NCBI GenBank assembly: GCA_035533215.1
Contig: DATLUG010000020.1
Location: forward strand, 6,361-70,360
Source: DAHUZL01 sp035533215
Lineage (GTDB): Bacteria; Chloroflexota; Dormibacteria; Aeolococcales; Bog-877
Direction of reading: 5' to 3'
DNA: 64,000 bases
The notes under the pieces were generated by a model. It did no database searches. It was not told the origin of the DNA and saw only the letters and a program-made list of their open reading frames with translations. Of this stretch, positions 18,902 to 27,186 are shown piece after piece; the stretch's first letter is position 1, and the number at the start of each line of letters is the position of its first letter. The position numbers and the translations under genes are program-made.

Positions 18902-20052
18902 CCCTCCTCCCGCTCGCGGCCCCGGCCGAGGCCGGCCACTCGGGGATCCGTCGCATGACGACGCTGGCGGCGGCCGTCCCCGGCGCGATCCGGCTCGACG
19001 TGGGCGATCCCGACTTCCCCACCCCGGCCTGGGTCGCCGAGGCCGGTCGCCAGGCGATCGCCGAGGGCGACACCCACTACACCCCCACCAGCGGCCGGCC
19101 GGAGCTGCTGGTGGCGCTCCAGGCCAAGCTGCTCCGCGTCAACGGCTATGCCGCACCGCCCGGTTCGATCACCTGCGCCACCGGCGGCGTGGGCGCCATC
19201 GCGGCCGCCTTCGCGGCGATCCTGGAGCCCGGCGACGAGGTGCTCCTGCCCGACCCGGGCTGGCCCAACTACACCATGATGCTGCCGTGGACCCACGCCC
19301 GCGGGGTGCGCTACCCGTGCCCGGCGGAAGCCGGCTTCCTGCCCGACCCGGACCGGGTGGAGCAGCTGGTCGGGCCCCGGACCCGGCTCCTTGTCGTCAA
19401 CAGCCCCAACAACCCGACCGGGGCCGTCTACCCACGCCCGCTGCTGGCGGCGCTGGGGGCGGTGGCCGAGCGCCGGGGCCTGTGGCTGCTCAGTGACGAG
19501 TGCTACGACGAGGTCATCTTCGACGGCAGTCCGGTGAGCCCGGCGGCCTGGCTCGGGACCGATCGGGTGGTCAGCGTCTACACGTTCTCCAAGACCTACG
19601 CCATGACCGGGTGGCGGCTGGGCTACGCCACCGGGCCGGCCCGCCTGATCGAGACCATGGTGAAGGTGCTGGAGTCCAACTCGTCCTGCACCTCCACCAT
19701 CGCCCAGCGGGCGGCGGAGGCGGCGCTCGCCGGCCCGCAGGACGTGGTCCGGACCATGGTCGCAGCCTACCGTCGCCGCCGCGACACCGCGGTCGCCGTC
19801 CTCCGCGAGGCCGGGCTGTGCCTGTCGGTGCCGCAGGGCGCCTTCTACATCATGGCCGACGTCAGCCCCAGGGGGCAGGAGAGCTCCGCCTTCGCGGAGA
19901 CCCTGCTGCGGGACCAGGGGGTGTCGGTGGTCCCCGGCACCGCCTTCGGCACCGTCGCGCCCGCCAGCGTGCGGGTCAGCCTGGCCAGCTCCGACTCCGA
20001 CCTCGAGGTCGGGCTCCGGCGCCTGGCGGCGTTCGTCCGCCACCACGGCTGA
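18898..20052 (+). CDS. Class I/II PLP-dependent aminotransferase
   Basis: 384 aa; the GTG start overlaps the previous TGA (GTGA). Fold type I signatures: LDVGDPDFPTP, GDTHYTPTSGRPEL, CATGGVGAIAAAF (cofactor phosphate loop), VNSPNNPTGAVY, LSDECYDEV, and the Schiff-base Lys in FSKTYAMTGWRLGY. RVSLASS near the C-terminus holds the substrate-carboxylate Arg. This is the aspartate/aromatic aminotransferase group (AAT-I gamma); substrate choice cannot be decided. It is probably co-transcribed with the repeat-built membrane protein and the PIG-L gene 11 bp downstream. Confidence 0.92.
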   Translation: MTLLPLAAPAEAGHSGIRRMTTLAAAVPGAIRLDVGDPDFPTPAWVAEAGRQAIAEGDTHYTPTSGRPELLVALQAKLLRVNGYAAPPGSITCATGGVGAIAAAFAAILEPGDEVLLPDPGWPNYTMMLPWTHARGVRYPCPAEAGFLPDPDRVEQLVGPRTRLLVVNSPNNPTGAVYPRPLLAALGAVAERRGLWLLSDECYDEVIFDGSPVSPAAWLGTDRVVSVYTFSKTYAMTGWRLGYATGPARLIETMVKVLESNSSCTSTIAQRAAEAALAGPQDVVRTMVAAYRRRRDTAVAVLREAGLCLSVPQGAFYIMADVSPRGQESSAFAETLLRDQGVSVVPGTAFGTVAPASVRVSLASSDSDLEVGLRRLAAFVRHHG

Positions 20053-20063
20053 CCGTAGCGAAG

Positions 20064-20897
20064 ATGCCCGAGGCCACCGACGACCTGGAGCTGTTCACCG
20101 CGGTCCCGGCGCGGGCGCTGGTGGTCGTCGCCCATCCTGACGACGGCGACTTCCTCGCCGCCTCGGTGCTGGCGGCCTGGGTCCGCCAGGGCGCGCGCGC
20201 CACCGTCTGCCTGCTGACCGACGGCGACGCCGGCAGCGACGACGCGACGATCCCGGCGGGAGAGCTGGCCCGGGTCCGGCTCGCCGAGCAGCGCGCGGCG
20301 GCGGCCCATCTCGGGGTCGACGACGTGCTGTGCCTGGGCTTCCCCGACGGCGTCCTGGAGAACACCCTCGAGGTCCGGCGCCAGCTGGTGCGGGTCCTGC
20401 GCCAGGTCCGCCCCGACCTGGTGGTGACGATGGACCCGACCCGGCACTGGTTCGACCGCGGCTACCTCAACCACCCCGACCACCGAGCCGCCGGCGCGGC
20501 CACCCTCGACGCGGTCTTCCCCAGCGCCCGGGACGGCCGGGCGTTCCCGGAGCTCTTGCGCGACGAGCACCTGGAGCCGCACCGCGTCCGCTACGTGCTG
20601 CTCGGAGCGACCGATCGGGACGATGTCGCGGTTCCGGTGCAGGCGGGTGACCTGGAGGCCAAGCTGCGCGCCCTCGGTGAGCACCGCAGCCAGTTCGACG
20701 CCCGTGACATGGGCGACTGGGTCTGGAAGCGGGCCCGGGAGGCGGGGGCCCGATGCGGGGTGGAGCTGGCCGAGCCGTATCGCCTGTTCGACCTCGTCCC
20801 CGGGCCGTCCCAAAGGGCGGACCCGGAGCCGGAGGAGATGCGGATCATCGCCGGGGAGGCGCCCCCTCCCCCCGAGCCGGCATCCGACTGGGGCTGA
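20064..20897 (+). CDS. PIG-L family zinc-dependent deacetylase
   Basis: 277 aa, ATG start. Zinc-site motifs: VVAHPDDGDFLAA (His-Pro-Asp-Asp) and LNHPDHRAAG (third ligand His), with LTDGDAGSDD between, typical of MshB/GlcNAc-PI de-N-acetylase relatives. Such enzymes remove an acetyl group from N-acetyl sugars (mycothiol precursor, lincomycin or glycan intermediates) or from small amides. A dedicated mycothiol ligase (MshC) is not nearby, so the substrate is open. The C-terminus (~35 residues) is Pro/Glu-rich and probably disordered. Convergent with the gene ending at 20907. Confidence 0.9.
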   Translation: MPEATDDLELFTAVPARALVVVAHPDDGDFLAASVLAAWVRQGARATVCLLTDGDAGSDDATIPAGELARVRLAEQRAAAAHLGVDDVLCLGFPDGVLENTLEVRRQLVRVLRQVRPDLVVTMDPTRHWFDRGYLNHPDHRAAGAATLDAVFPSARDGRAFPELLRDEHLEPHRVRYVLLGATDRDDVAVPVQAGDLEAKLRALGEHRSQFDARDMGDWVWKRAREAGARCGVELAEPYRLFDLVPGPSQRADPEPEEMRIIAGEAPPPPEPASDWG

Positions 20898-20906
20898 CGG
20901 CCCCCT

Positions 20907-21368
20907 TCAGTCGGGGTCGGTGCGCGCCCGGGGCCTGCCGGTCGCCCGCCCGGGGGGTTGGCGGGGGGCCGCTGCCCGCGCGGACGGCCCGGCGGGGTCG
21001 GACGGCGGACGGACGCGGCGGCCCCCCGGCCGTCCGCTTGCGTCCCCGGCGGGGCTGGCGGCGCGGGCGCCGGCCCGCGTCCCCTTGGGGGCGGCCGGGG
21101 CGGTGGCGTCGGCCAGCCGGTCCAGCCAGCCCGCCACCCGCCGGCTCTGGCGGTGGACCAGATGGAGCACGAGGTCGACCGAGCGGCCCACCGGGTCGGG
21201 GTGCTGGGCGCGGCCGCGCAGGAGGTGGGTGGCGCGGCGGATGACCGCCTCCGGCCCCGGCACCGCACCGATCCCGGGAAGGGACACGGTCGGGACCCGG
21301 GGCCGAGTCCGCGAGCGACGGGGACCGCCCGGACGCCGTGCGGCGGGGGGCGACTGGGATTCGGGCAT
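20907..21368 (-). CDS. Basic protein of unknown function
   Basis: 153 aa from ATG 21368, with a good AGGAGG six bases upstream. The middle (~45-90) is helical with many Arg and His (RRATHLLRGRAQHPDPVGRS, LVHRQSRRVAGWLDRLADA). The two ends are disordered, rich in Pro, Arg, Gly and Ala. High positive charge suggests nucleic-acid or membrane-surface binding, but nothing more can be said. It starts ten bases after the stop of the upstream membrane-protein gene. Confidence 0.6.
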   Translation of the reverse strand: MPESQSPPAARRPGGPRRSRTRPRVPTVSLPGIGAVPGPEAVIRRATHLLRGRAQHPDPVGRSVDLVLHLVHRQSRRVAGWLDRLADATAPAAPKGTRAGARAASPAGDASGRPGGRRVRPPSDPAGPSARAAAPRQPPGRATGRPRARTDPD

Positions 21369-21378
21369 GGGTCCTCCT

Positions 21379-21789
21379 TCAGCCTCGGGGTGACCGCCGA
21401 CGGAACAGATGGCCGACCCGACCGCCGGGGCGACCGATGGCGCCGGGCTCCAGCCGGCCCCCCGGCCGGGGCCGCCGCCGACGCCAACCGCCCGCCGCCA
21501 CGGCGACCAGCAGCAGCACCGCCAGCGCGGCCAGCGCGATGCCGGCCCGGAGGGCGAGCAGGAGCAGGGCCGCCGTCGCCAGGCCGAGACCCATTCGCAG
21601 CGCCAGCGGCGCGACGCGGGCGCGACCGAACCGACGGTGGCGCGACGGGGGAGGGACGGGCGCCGGCGGCATCGCCTCCTCCGGCAGGGGTGCATCCCAC
21701 AGCCCGGTCCACCATGCGGGAGGAACCGAGGCCCCGGGGTCTGGCGACTGCTGATCCGGGCGGCGGCGCGGGTCGGATCCGGGCGGCAT
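21379..21789 (-). CDS. Small membrane protein of unknown function
   Basis: 136 aa. A Pro-rich N-terminus with a Trp cluster (PPAWWTGLWDAPLPEEAMPP), then two adjacent hydrophobic helices (~65-97, rich in Ala and Leu), and a strongly basic C-terminus (GWRRRRPRPGGR, HLFRRRSPRG). The positive-inside rule would put both ends in the cytoplasm. Pairs with the basic protein downstream. No motif recognised; composition is extreme, so some doubt remains. Confidence 0.55.
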   Translation of the reverse strand: MPPGSDPRRRPDQQSPDPGASVPPAWWTGLWDAPLPEEAMPPAPVPPPSRHRRFGRARVAPLALRMGLGLATAALLLLALRAGIALAALAVLLLVAVAAGGWRRRRPRPGGRLEPGAIGRPGGRVGHLFRRRSPRG

Positions 21790-21832
21790 CACGGGTGGTG
21801 AGCGGGGCGCCCCAGGGCGTCTTCGGCCACCG

Positions 21833-21838
21833 TAGGAT
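21833..21838 (+). promoter_or_regulatory. TAGGAT -10 element, leaderless start of the UDG-like gene
   Basis: TAGGAT followed by eight bases and the GTG at 21847. No ribosome site is present, and the neighbouring gene is divergent. Confidence 0.5.
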
Positions 21839-21846
21839 ACCACCCG

Positions 21847-22617
21847 GTGGCATCCATCCCCGAGCCGGGCAGGGCGGTGCGCCGGCGCCAGCCGCGAGGG
21901 GACGCATCCGCCGCGCTCGCGCGCCTGCACCGGACGGTCGAGCGCTGCACGCGCTGCGCCGACCTCGGTCACCTGGAGGCCGCCAGGCCGGTGATGCCCG
22001 AGCCGCGGCCCGCGCCGGTGGTGCTGGTGGGCCAGGCACCCGGCCGGGTCGAGCTGGTGCGGCGCCGACCCTTCAGCGGGCGTGCCGGCGGTCAGCTGTT
22101 TCGCTGGTTGGCCCGGGCCGGCTGCAGGTCGGAGGCGGACGCGCGGGCGCGCATCTACGTCACCTCGATCACCAAGTGCTACCCCGGTCCCGCCCTCGCC
22201 GGCGCCGGCGACCGCCGCCCGTCGAGCGCCGAGGTGGCGTGCTGCCGTCCGTTCCTCGACCGCCAGCTGGAGCTCCTCCGCCCCCGGGTCGTCATCGCCG
22301 TCGGCGGCCTCGCCCAGGCGCGCTTCCTGTCCCCGCGTCCGCTGGCGGAGCTGGTGGGACGCTGCTTCGACGCCGCCGGCGGCGAGGTCCCGGTCCTGCC
22401 CGCGCGAGACCCGGCGAGCGGGCCACCGGCCGGCCGGCCGGCGGCCCCTGAGGCGCCACGGCCCTGGGTCGTGCCCCTGCCGCATCCGTCGGGGGCCAGC
22501 CGCTGGCTCAACCGCGCCGAGCATGCCGCCCTGCTCGACCGAGCCCTGGCGATCCTCGCCGTCCTGCTCGGCGTCGAGTTGGTGCGGGTGGGCGCCGGTG
22601 CCGGACCGGCGCGCTGA
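21847..22617 (+). CDS. Uracil-DNA glycosylase superfamily protein (Fe-S type, family 4/5-like)
   Basis: 256 aa, GTG start. Motifs: C34-T-R-C37 at the N-terminus; VLVGQAPGRVE (motif 1, usually GEAPGxxE/D); GRAGGQLFRWL; YVTSITKCYPG; ACCRPFLDRQL; and PLPHPSGASRW (motif 3 His-Pro-Ser). C34, C37, the Cys of KCYPG and the Cys of ACCRPF could hold a [4Fe-4S] cluster, as in family 4 and 5 enzymes. These remove uracil or deaminated bases from DNA. The catalytic acid of motif 1 is replaced in AQAPG-like fashion, so base specificity is uncertain. An insert (~180-205) is Pro/Ala-rich. Confidence 0.85.
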   Translation: MASIPEPGRAVRRRQPRGDASAALARLHRTVERCTRCADLGHLEAARPVMPEPRPAPVVLVGQAPGRVELVRRRPFSGRAGGQLFRWLARAGCRSEADARARIYVTSITKCYPGPALAGAGDRRPSSAEVACCRPFLDRQLELLRPRVVIAVGGLAQARFLSPRPLAELVGRCFDAAGGEVPVLPARDPASGPPAGRPAAPEAPRPWVVPLPHPSGASRWLNRAEHAALLDRALAILAVLLGVELVRVGAGAGPAR

Positions 22618-22643
22618 CGTCCGGTCCCACCGCGGACGTTCGG

Positions 22644-22858
22644 TATACTGCCGCCGGGATCTTGCCGGTGGCCCGTGGCGGCGCTGTCTGGGATGTCACG
22701 GGGCCGCCCAATCCGGGAGCACGCTGGTGCCGGTACGAAGGTGGCGACCCCCTGCCAGCTGCGGGCAGCGAGCAGATCCTGCTGTCGCTGCGGGCGCGGC
22801 AACAGCAGGGCGGGCGCGGGCCGATGGCACGTCGGCGCTGCCCCCGCCCACCGAGGCG
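22644..22858 (+). promoter_or_regulatory. TATACT promoter element and ~200-base structured leader
   Basis: TATACT at 22644-22649 is an excellent -10 element. About 200 non-coding bases follow before the GTG at 22859. Two hairpins can be drawn: CTGCC/GGCAG (22752-22756 / 22764-22768) and CCTGCTGT/ACAGCAGG (22778-22785 / 22802-22809). No known riboswitch or T-box motif was recognised. Confidence 0.45.
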
Positions 22859-23296
22859 GTGAGGACGCCGGACCAGATCCTGGAACGGATCTTCGCGCCC
22901 ACGCCCCGGGTCAGCCCGATGGAGCAGGCGGAGCGGACCCTGCGCCGGCCCAAGCAGCTGGTCTACGCCGCCTGCAGCAACCGCAATTTCCACTGGCGGC
23001 TCCACCTCACCAGGTACGTGCTCGACGAGGGACGGGTGCCCATCACCCCCTTCATGCTCTTCGACTACTACCTGCTCCACACCGTGCCCAAGGAGCTGGT
23101 CCGCGAGGCGATGAACAACCTCATCGCCCGCTGTGACGAGATGTGGGTGTTCGGCAACCTCTCCCTCGGGCTTCGGGTCCAGGTCGGGATCGGAAAGCGG
23201 ATGCGCAAGCCGGTGCGCTACTTCGACATCAGCGATCTCCCCGACCGGGTCGTCAGCATCCCGGAGGCGATGGTCGGTGAGGAGCGACACGAGTAG
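22859..23296 (+). CDS. Small protein with a nucleoside-deoxyribosyltransferase-like (DUF4406/DUF7768) look
   Basis: 145 aa, GTG start inferred from the beginning of protein-like sequence. Core: QLVYAACSNRNFHWRLHLTR, VPITPFMLFDYYLLHTVPKE, ARCDEMWVFGNLSLGLRVQV and RKPVRYFDISDLPDRVV. The order strand, helix, PITPFMLF, CDEMWVFG, GKP-type ending resembles the DUF4406/DUF7768 members of the nucleoside 2-deoxyribosyltransferase-like superfamily. The catalytic Glu of true transferases is not evident. Follows a promoter with a long structured leader. Assignment is tentative. Confidence 0.75.
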   Translation: MRTPDQILERIFAPTPRVSPMEQAERTLRRPKQLVYAACSNRNFHWRLHLTRYVLDEGRVPITPFMLFDYYLLHTVPKELVREAMNNLIARCDEMWVFGNLSLGLRVQVGIGKRMRKPVRYFDISDLPDRVVSIPEAMVGEERHE

Positions 23297-23383
23297 CCGG
23301 CGCGGCGCGCCCGGGTGGCTCGGCCGGCGGCCCGGTGGGGTCCGCGTCACCGCCTGACCGGCGGCGCCGTCCCCCCGACCCGG

Positions 23384-24172
23384 TCACCGCGGCGGCGACC
23401 CCGCGCGGGCCGGCTGGAACCGCAGCCGCCGCATCGCCCGGGCGGACCGCAACAGGTCCACGAACGTCCGGGCGACGTCGAGGGGAACGATCGAGCCGGG
23501 CCGGCCGCCCGATCGGGGGTGATGCTCGATCGGCACCTCGACCACCCGGAACCCCGACCCCAAGGCGCGCACCAGCATCTCCACCGGGAGGAAGTCGCTC
23601 GACGACCGCAGCTCGCCGGTGATCCGCTCGACCACCTCTCGCCGCAGCAGCACGCTGGAGTCGATGTCATGCGCCGGCAGGTCGAAGAGCATCCGCACCA
23701 GCCAGTTGTAGCTGCGCGCCATCAGCCGCCGGTGGAGCGGATCGGCCCGGTGCAGGCGCCGGGTGCACACGTAGTCGGCGCGGCTCATGACCGGCAGACA
23801 CGCTCCCAGCTGATCGGGATGGACCTGGAGATCGGCCGGGACGAAGAACCGCAGGTCGCTGTCGGAGGAGCGCATCCCCACCACCACCGCGGCGTTGGCG
23901 CCGATGTTGCGGCCGATCTCGATCACCCGCACGTGGGCATCCTCGGCGGCCAGCCGGCGGGCGACGGCGGCGGTCGCGTCGGAGCTGCCGTCGTCCACCA
24001 CCACCACCTCGTAATCGCGGGTGGTGGAGCTCAGCACCCGCAGCGACTCGCGCACCGCCCGCTCGATGGTCGCCTCCTCGTTGTAGGCCGGCATCACCAC
24101 GGCGATCGACTCCGCCATCAGCGGGGATTGGGCGAGGACCCGATCGCCGACGGCGGGGCGGTCGTCGGTCAC
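23384..24172 (-). CDS. GT2 family glycosyltransferase (dolichyl-phosphate-mannose-synthase-like)
   Basis: 262 aa, GT-A fold. VVMPAYNEEATIERAV starts the nucleotide-binding half; VVVVDDGSSDATAAVARRL holds the first Asp pair; GRNIGANAAVVVGMRSS and FFVPADLQVHPDQL follow (the usual DADLQ has Pro-Ala before Asp). No C-terminal membrane helices, so it is a soluble or peripheral DPM1/WbpZ-like enzyme that probably transfers a sugar to a lipid carrier. The start overlaps the aminotransferase stop by four bases; it is the last gene of the Wbp-like operon. Confidence 0.9.
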   Translation of the reverse strand: MTDDRPAVGDRVLAQSPLMAESIAVVMPAYNEEATIERAVRESLRVLSSTTRDYEVVVVDDGSSDATAAVARRLAAEDAHVRVIEIGRNIGANAAVVVGMRSSDSDLRFFVPADLQVHPDQLGACLPVMSRADYVCTRRLHRADPLHRRLMARSYNWLVRMLFDLPAHDIDSSVLLRREVVERITGELRSSSDFLPVEMLVRALGSGFRVVEVPIEHHPRSGGRPGSIVPLDVARTFVDLLRSARAMRRLRFQPARAGSPPR

Positions 24173-25293
24173 GCCGGTCGACCCCCGAGCGCGGTCCGCA
24201 ACGCGGCCGTCACCCGCTCCTGCTGAGCGGCGGTGATCCCGGGATAGAGGGGGAGGCTGAGGACTTCCGCCGCCGCCCGCTCGGCCTCGGGAAAGGCCCC
24301 TGGACCGTACCCCAGGTGGCCCAGCGCCGGCTGCCGGTGCAGGGGCAGGGGATAGTGCATCCCCACCTGCACGCCCTGCTCCCGCATCCGCTGGGCCACC
24401 CGATCCCGGTCAGGCACCCGCACCACGTAGAGGTGCCAGACGTGGGAGTTCCCCGCCATGACCAGGGGTCGGCTGACCGCCCCGACGCCCTCCAGCAGGT
24501 CGTGGTAGCGCTGCGCCGCGTCGACGCGGAGGCGGTTCCACTCTGGGAGCCGCTCCAATTTGGCGAGCAGCACCACCGCCTGCAGGGCGTCGAGCCGGGA
24601 ATTGACACCGAGCAGCTCGTGGCGGTACTTGTCCGAGCTGCCGTGGTCGCGCAGACGAGCCACCCGGGCCGCGATCGCGTCGTCGTCGGTGAGCACCGCC
24701 CCCGCGTCGCCGTAGGCGCCGAGGTTCTTTCCGGGGTAGAAGCTGGTCGCCGCCGCCATCCCGTACTGCCCCATCGAGCGGCCGAGCTGGCGGGCGCCGT
24801 GGGCCTGGGCGGCGTCCTCGAACACCAGCAGCCCGAGCGGTCGGGCCTGGGCCGCGATCGCCGCCATCGGGGCCAGCTGGCCGAAGAGGTGCACGGCTAG
24901 GACCGCCCTGGTCCGGCTGGTGCTGACCTGCTCGATCAGTGCCGGATCGAGCAGGTGGTGGCAGGGATCGCAGTCGATCAGCCGGGGAGTCGCGCCGGCG
25001 CGGACCACCGCCGCGGCGCTGGCCACGAAGCTGTTGGCGGGGACGATGACCTCGTCGCCGGCACCGATCCCGGCGCCCCGCAACGCCAACTCGATGGCGT
25101 CGGTGCCGCTGGCCACCCCCCGGCACCATCGGACCCCACTGGCGGAGGCGAAGGCCTCCTCGAACGTCCTCACCCGCTGGCCCAGAACGAACTCGGAGGC
25201 ACGCATCGCCGCCAGCAACTCTGGCATCAGGTCGGCCTCGATCTGGCGATGCTGCCAGCCCAGGTCGACCAGCGGAACGGGAGGGTCGGTCAC
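24169..25293 (-). CDS. DegT/DnrJ/EryC1/StrS (WbpE-like) sugar aminotransferase
   Basis: 374 aa; the GTG start overlaps the upstream stop (GTGA). Features: VPLVDLGWQHRQIEAD at the N-terminus, GVASGTDAIELALRGAGIGA (PLP phosphate loop), EDAAQAHGA, and the internal aldimine Lys in TSFYPGKNLGAYGDAGAV; the end has HLYVVRVPDRD and VGMHYPLPLHRQP. The family transfers an amino group from glutamate to a keto-sugar nucleotide. Next to an oxidoreductase and an N-acetyltransferase, the best match is the WbpE role: aminating UDP-3-keto-GlcNAcA. The pathway assignment is inferred from context. Confidence 0.93.
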   Translation of the reverse strand: MTDPPVPLVDLGWQHRQIEADLMPELLAAMRASEFVLGQRVRTFEEAFASASGVRWCRGVASGTDAIELALRGAGIGAGDEVIVPANSFVASAAAVVRAGATPRLIDCDPCHHLLDPALIEQVSTSRTRAVLAVHLFGQLAPMAAIAAQARPLGLLVFEDAAQAHGARQLGRSMGQYGMAAATSFYPGKNLGAYGDAGAVLTDDDAIAARVARLRDHGSSDKYRHELLGVNSRLDALQAVVLLAKLERLPEWNRLRVDAAQRYHDLLEGVGAVSRPLVMAGNSHVWHLYVVRVPDRDRVAQRMREQGVQVGMHYPLPLHRQPALGHLGYGPGAFPEAERAAAEVLSLPLYPGITAAQQERVTAALRTALGGRPA

Positions 25294-26330
25294 ACCGACT
25301 CCTCCCGACCCCGGTTCTGCATCGAGCGGTTGATGGCCTCGATGGTGCGCACCACCGGGAGGGCGGCCGCTCCGGATGCCAGCGGATCCCGACCCTGGAC
25401 GATGCTGTCGATGAAGTCTTGGCATTCGGCACGCAGTGGTTCGCCCATGACGATGCGGGGCACCCGGATCTCACCGTCGCGGATGCTGGCTCGAAAGGCT
25501 CCGAAGCTGTCGATGAAGGGCTTGGACGTGTCGCTGTCGATGCCCTTGTCGTGCAGTCGCATCGGTTCCGCGAGATTCATGTCGTCGATGGTGACCATCA
25601 TCCGACTGCCGACCAGGGTGATGTCGCGCATCTTCCGCGGACTGAGCCAGGAGACCATGATGTGGACCAGGCGGTCGTCGGGGTAGGTGAGGGTGGCGAA
25701 GAGGGTGTCTTCGCGGCCACGATCGATCCAGGACCCTCCCCGCGCGGAGGCGGTGTTGGGGGGCGCCCCGAACCAGTAGTTGGCGATGCTCACGTCATGG
25801 GTGGCCAGATCCCAGGAGACGTTCACGTCGATATGGGGGGGGCCCAGGTTGGTGCGGACCATGGAGGCGTAGTAGGGCTTGCCGATGGTGCCCTCATCGA
25901 TGTACGCCTTGGCCTGACGGATGGCGGGATTGTAGAGGAAGACATGACCGACGGCGAGGGTCAGGCGGGCCTCCGCGGCGGTGCGCACCAACTCCTGCGC
26001 CGCCGCCGCCGACGTCGCCAGCGGCTTCTCCACCAGACAGTGCTTGCCGGCCGCCAGCGCCAGGCGGGCGAGGTCGAAGTGGGTGCTGGCGGGAGTCGCG
26101 ATCACGGCCGCGGCGACGGCGGGGTCGTCGAAGGCCGAGGCCGGCGAGTCGGAGAGACGGACACCCGGATAGCGCTCCGCGACGTGCGCGAGCCGGTCGG
26201 AATCGCGGTCGATCACCCACAGGATCCGAGTGCGGTGATCCTCGCGGAAGTTTCGCAGCAGGTTGGGTCCCCAGTGGCCCACCCCCAAGATGGCGACGCC
26301 GACCGGACCCGGGGAGGCTGGGGGCCTCAT
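25290..26330 (-). CDS. Gfo/Idh/MocA-family oxidoreductase (WbpB-like)
   Basis: 346 aa. N-terminal Rossmann fold: VAILGVGHWGPNLLRNF (GxGxxG variant), ATPASTHFDLARLALAAGK and the family hallmark CLVEKPLATS (catalytic EKP). The C-terminal alpha/beta domain has VGHVFLYNPAI and SWDLATHDVSIANYWFG, where the active-site His-Asp pair is expected. In the Wbp pathway this enzyme oxidises C3 of UDP-GlcNAcA with NAD. It overlaps both neighbours by four bases. The UDP-GlcNAc 6-dehydrogenase (WbpA) that would supply substrate is not in the window. Confidence 0.92.
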   Translation of the reverse strand: MRPPASPGPVGVAILGVGHWGPNLLRNFREDHRTRILWVIDRDSDRLAHVAERYPGVRLSDSPASAFDDPAVAAAVIATPASTHFDLARLALAAGKHCLVEKPLATSAAAAQELVRTAAEARLTLAVGHVFLYNPAIRQAKAYIDEGTIGKPYYASMVRTNLGPPHIDVNVSWDLATHDVSIANYWFGAPPNTASARGGSWIDRGREDTLFATLTYPDDRLVHIMVSWLSPRKMRDITLVGSRMMVTIDDMNLAEPMRLHDKGIDSDTSKPFIDSFGAFRASIRDGEIRVPRIVMGEPLRAECQDFIDSIVQGRDPLASGAAALPVVRTIEAINRSMQNRGREESV

Positions 26331-26845
26331 CCCGGGCCCGGATGGCCGCAGACCGGGCCGGGGGCGGCGGCCACCGGGCGGCCGCACCGGCAGACCCAGC
26401 CGACCGGTCGCGCCGGGACGCCGGTGACGAGGCGATGGGCGGCCACGTCCCGGGTGACCACCGCCCCCGCCCCGACCATCGACCACTGGCCGATCGTGAC
26501 CCCGGCCACGATGGTGGCGTTGGCGCCGATGGAGGCGCCCCGCCGGACCAGGGTCCTGGCCGGGGTCCACGCGTCATTGCCGGCGCGGGGCCAGCGGTCG
26601 TTGGTGAACACCGCGGAGGGGCCCACGAAGACCTGGTCTTCCAGGGTGACGTGCGCATAGATCGAGACGAAGTTCTGGACTCGGCAGTCGGCCCCCACCA
26701 CCGCCCCCGCGTCCACATAGACGGACTTGCCCAGCTGGGTCCGGGCGCCAACCACGGCGCCGCTGCGCACGTGAACGAAGTGCCAGATGCGGACCTCGTC
26801 GCCCAGAGCGGCGCCGTCCTCGACCACGGCGGTGGGGTGGATCAT
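26327..26845 (-). CDS. Left-handed beta-helix N-acetyltransferase (WbpD-like)
   Basis: 172 aa. Hexapeptide-repeat sequence from the start: IHPTAVVEDGAALGDEVRIW, YVDAGAVVGADCRVQ, VYIxAHV-like coils, FTNDRWPRAG (insert loop typical of WbpD/PerB) and VGAGAVVTRDVAAHRLVTG. The C-terminal end WVCRCGRPV carries a Cys-x-Cys zinc-knuckle remnant also found in this group. It acetylates an amino group on a nucleotide sugar using acetyl-CoA. As first gene of the four-gene operon it has 340 bp of intergenic DNA upstream, containing a 36-bp palindrome. Confidence 0.92.
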   Translation of the reverse strand: MIHPTAVVEDGAALGDEVRIWHFVHVRSGAVVGARTQLGKSVYVDAGAVVGADCRVQNFVSIYAHVTLEDQVFVGPSAVFTNDRWPRAGNDAWTPARTLVRRGASIGANATIVAGVTIGQWSMVGAGAVVTRDVAAHRLVTGVPARPVGWVCRCGRPVAAAPGPVCGHPGPG

Positions 26846-26956
26846 CGCGGCTCAGGCCCCCCCGGTCCCGGATCGAAGGGACCACGGACCGCACCCGCGC
26901 CGCCCAGCCGTTTCAGCCTCAGCGTCATCACCTGCAATCCGGCGACCGTCCGACCG

Positions 26957-26992
26957 CCGCCTTGGACCGCCGGATCCGGCGGTCCAAGGCGG
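26957..26992. repeat. Perfect 36-bp palindrome in the intergenic region 26846-27186
   Basis: CCGCCTTGGACCGCCGGA (26957-26974) is followed directly by its exact reverse complement (26975-26992), with no spacer; the centre is GGATCC. It lies between two minus-strand genes. As RNA it would form a strong hairpin, possibly ending the transcript of the 27187-28785 gene, though no T-tract follows on the minus strand. It may instead be a dimeric operator for the Wbp-like operon. The rest of this intergenic stretch shows nothing else clear. Confidence 0.9.
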
Positions 26993-27186
26993 TTTCGAGC
27001 CGAACCGGAGCGGCCGAGTCGACGAGGGGGCACGGCTGCGCCCACGGTACGCTCGACGAGGGCGAGGCCGGGGTCGGAGGCTGTGACAATCGAGTCACGG
27101 TCGAGTTTCCCGGGCGGACGTGACCGCCCGGCTGAGACCGGTCGCCGCCCGGGATGCCGGCGCCTCCCTGACCGGTCGGGCTGCGG

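Noticed and set aside
22650..22858. Leader considered as SRP RNA, 6S RNA or T-box
   Set aside because: The conserved loop sequences of these RNAs are not present.
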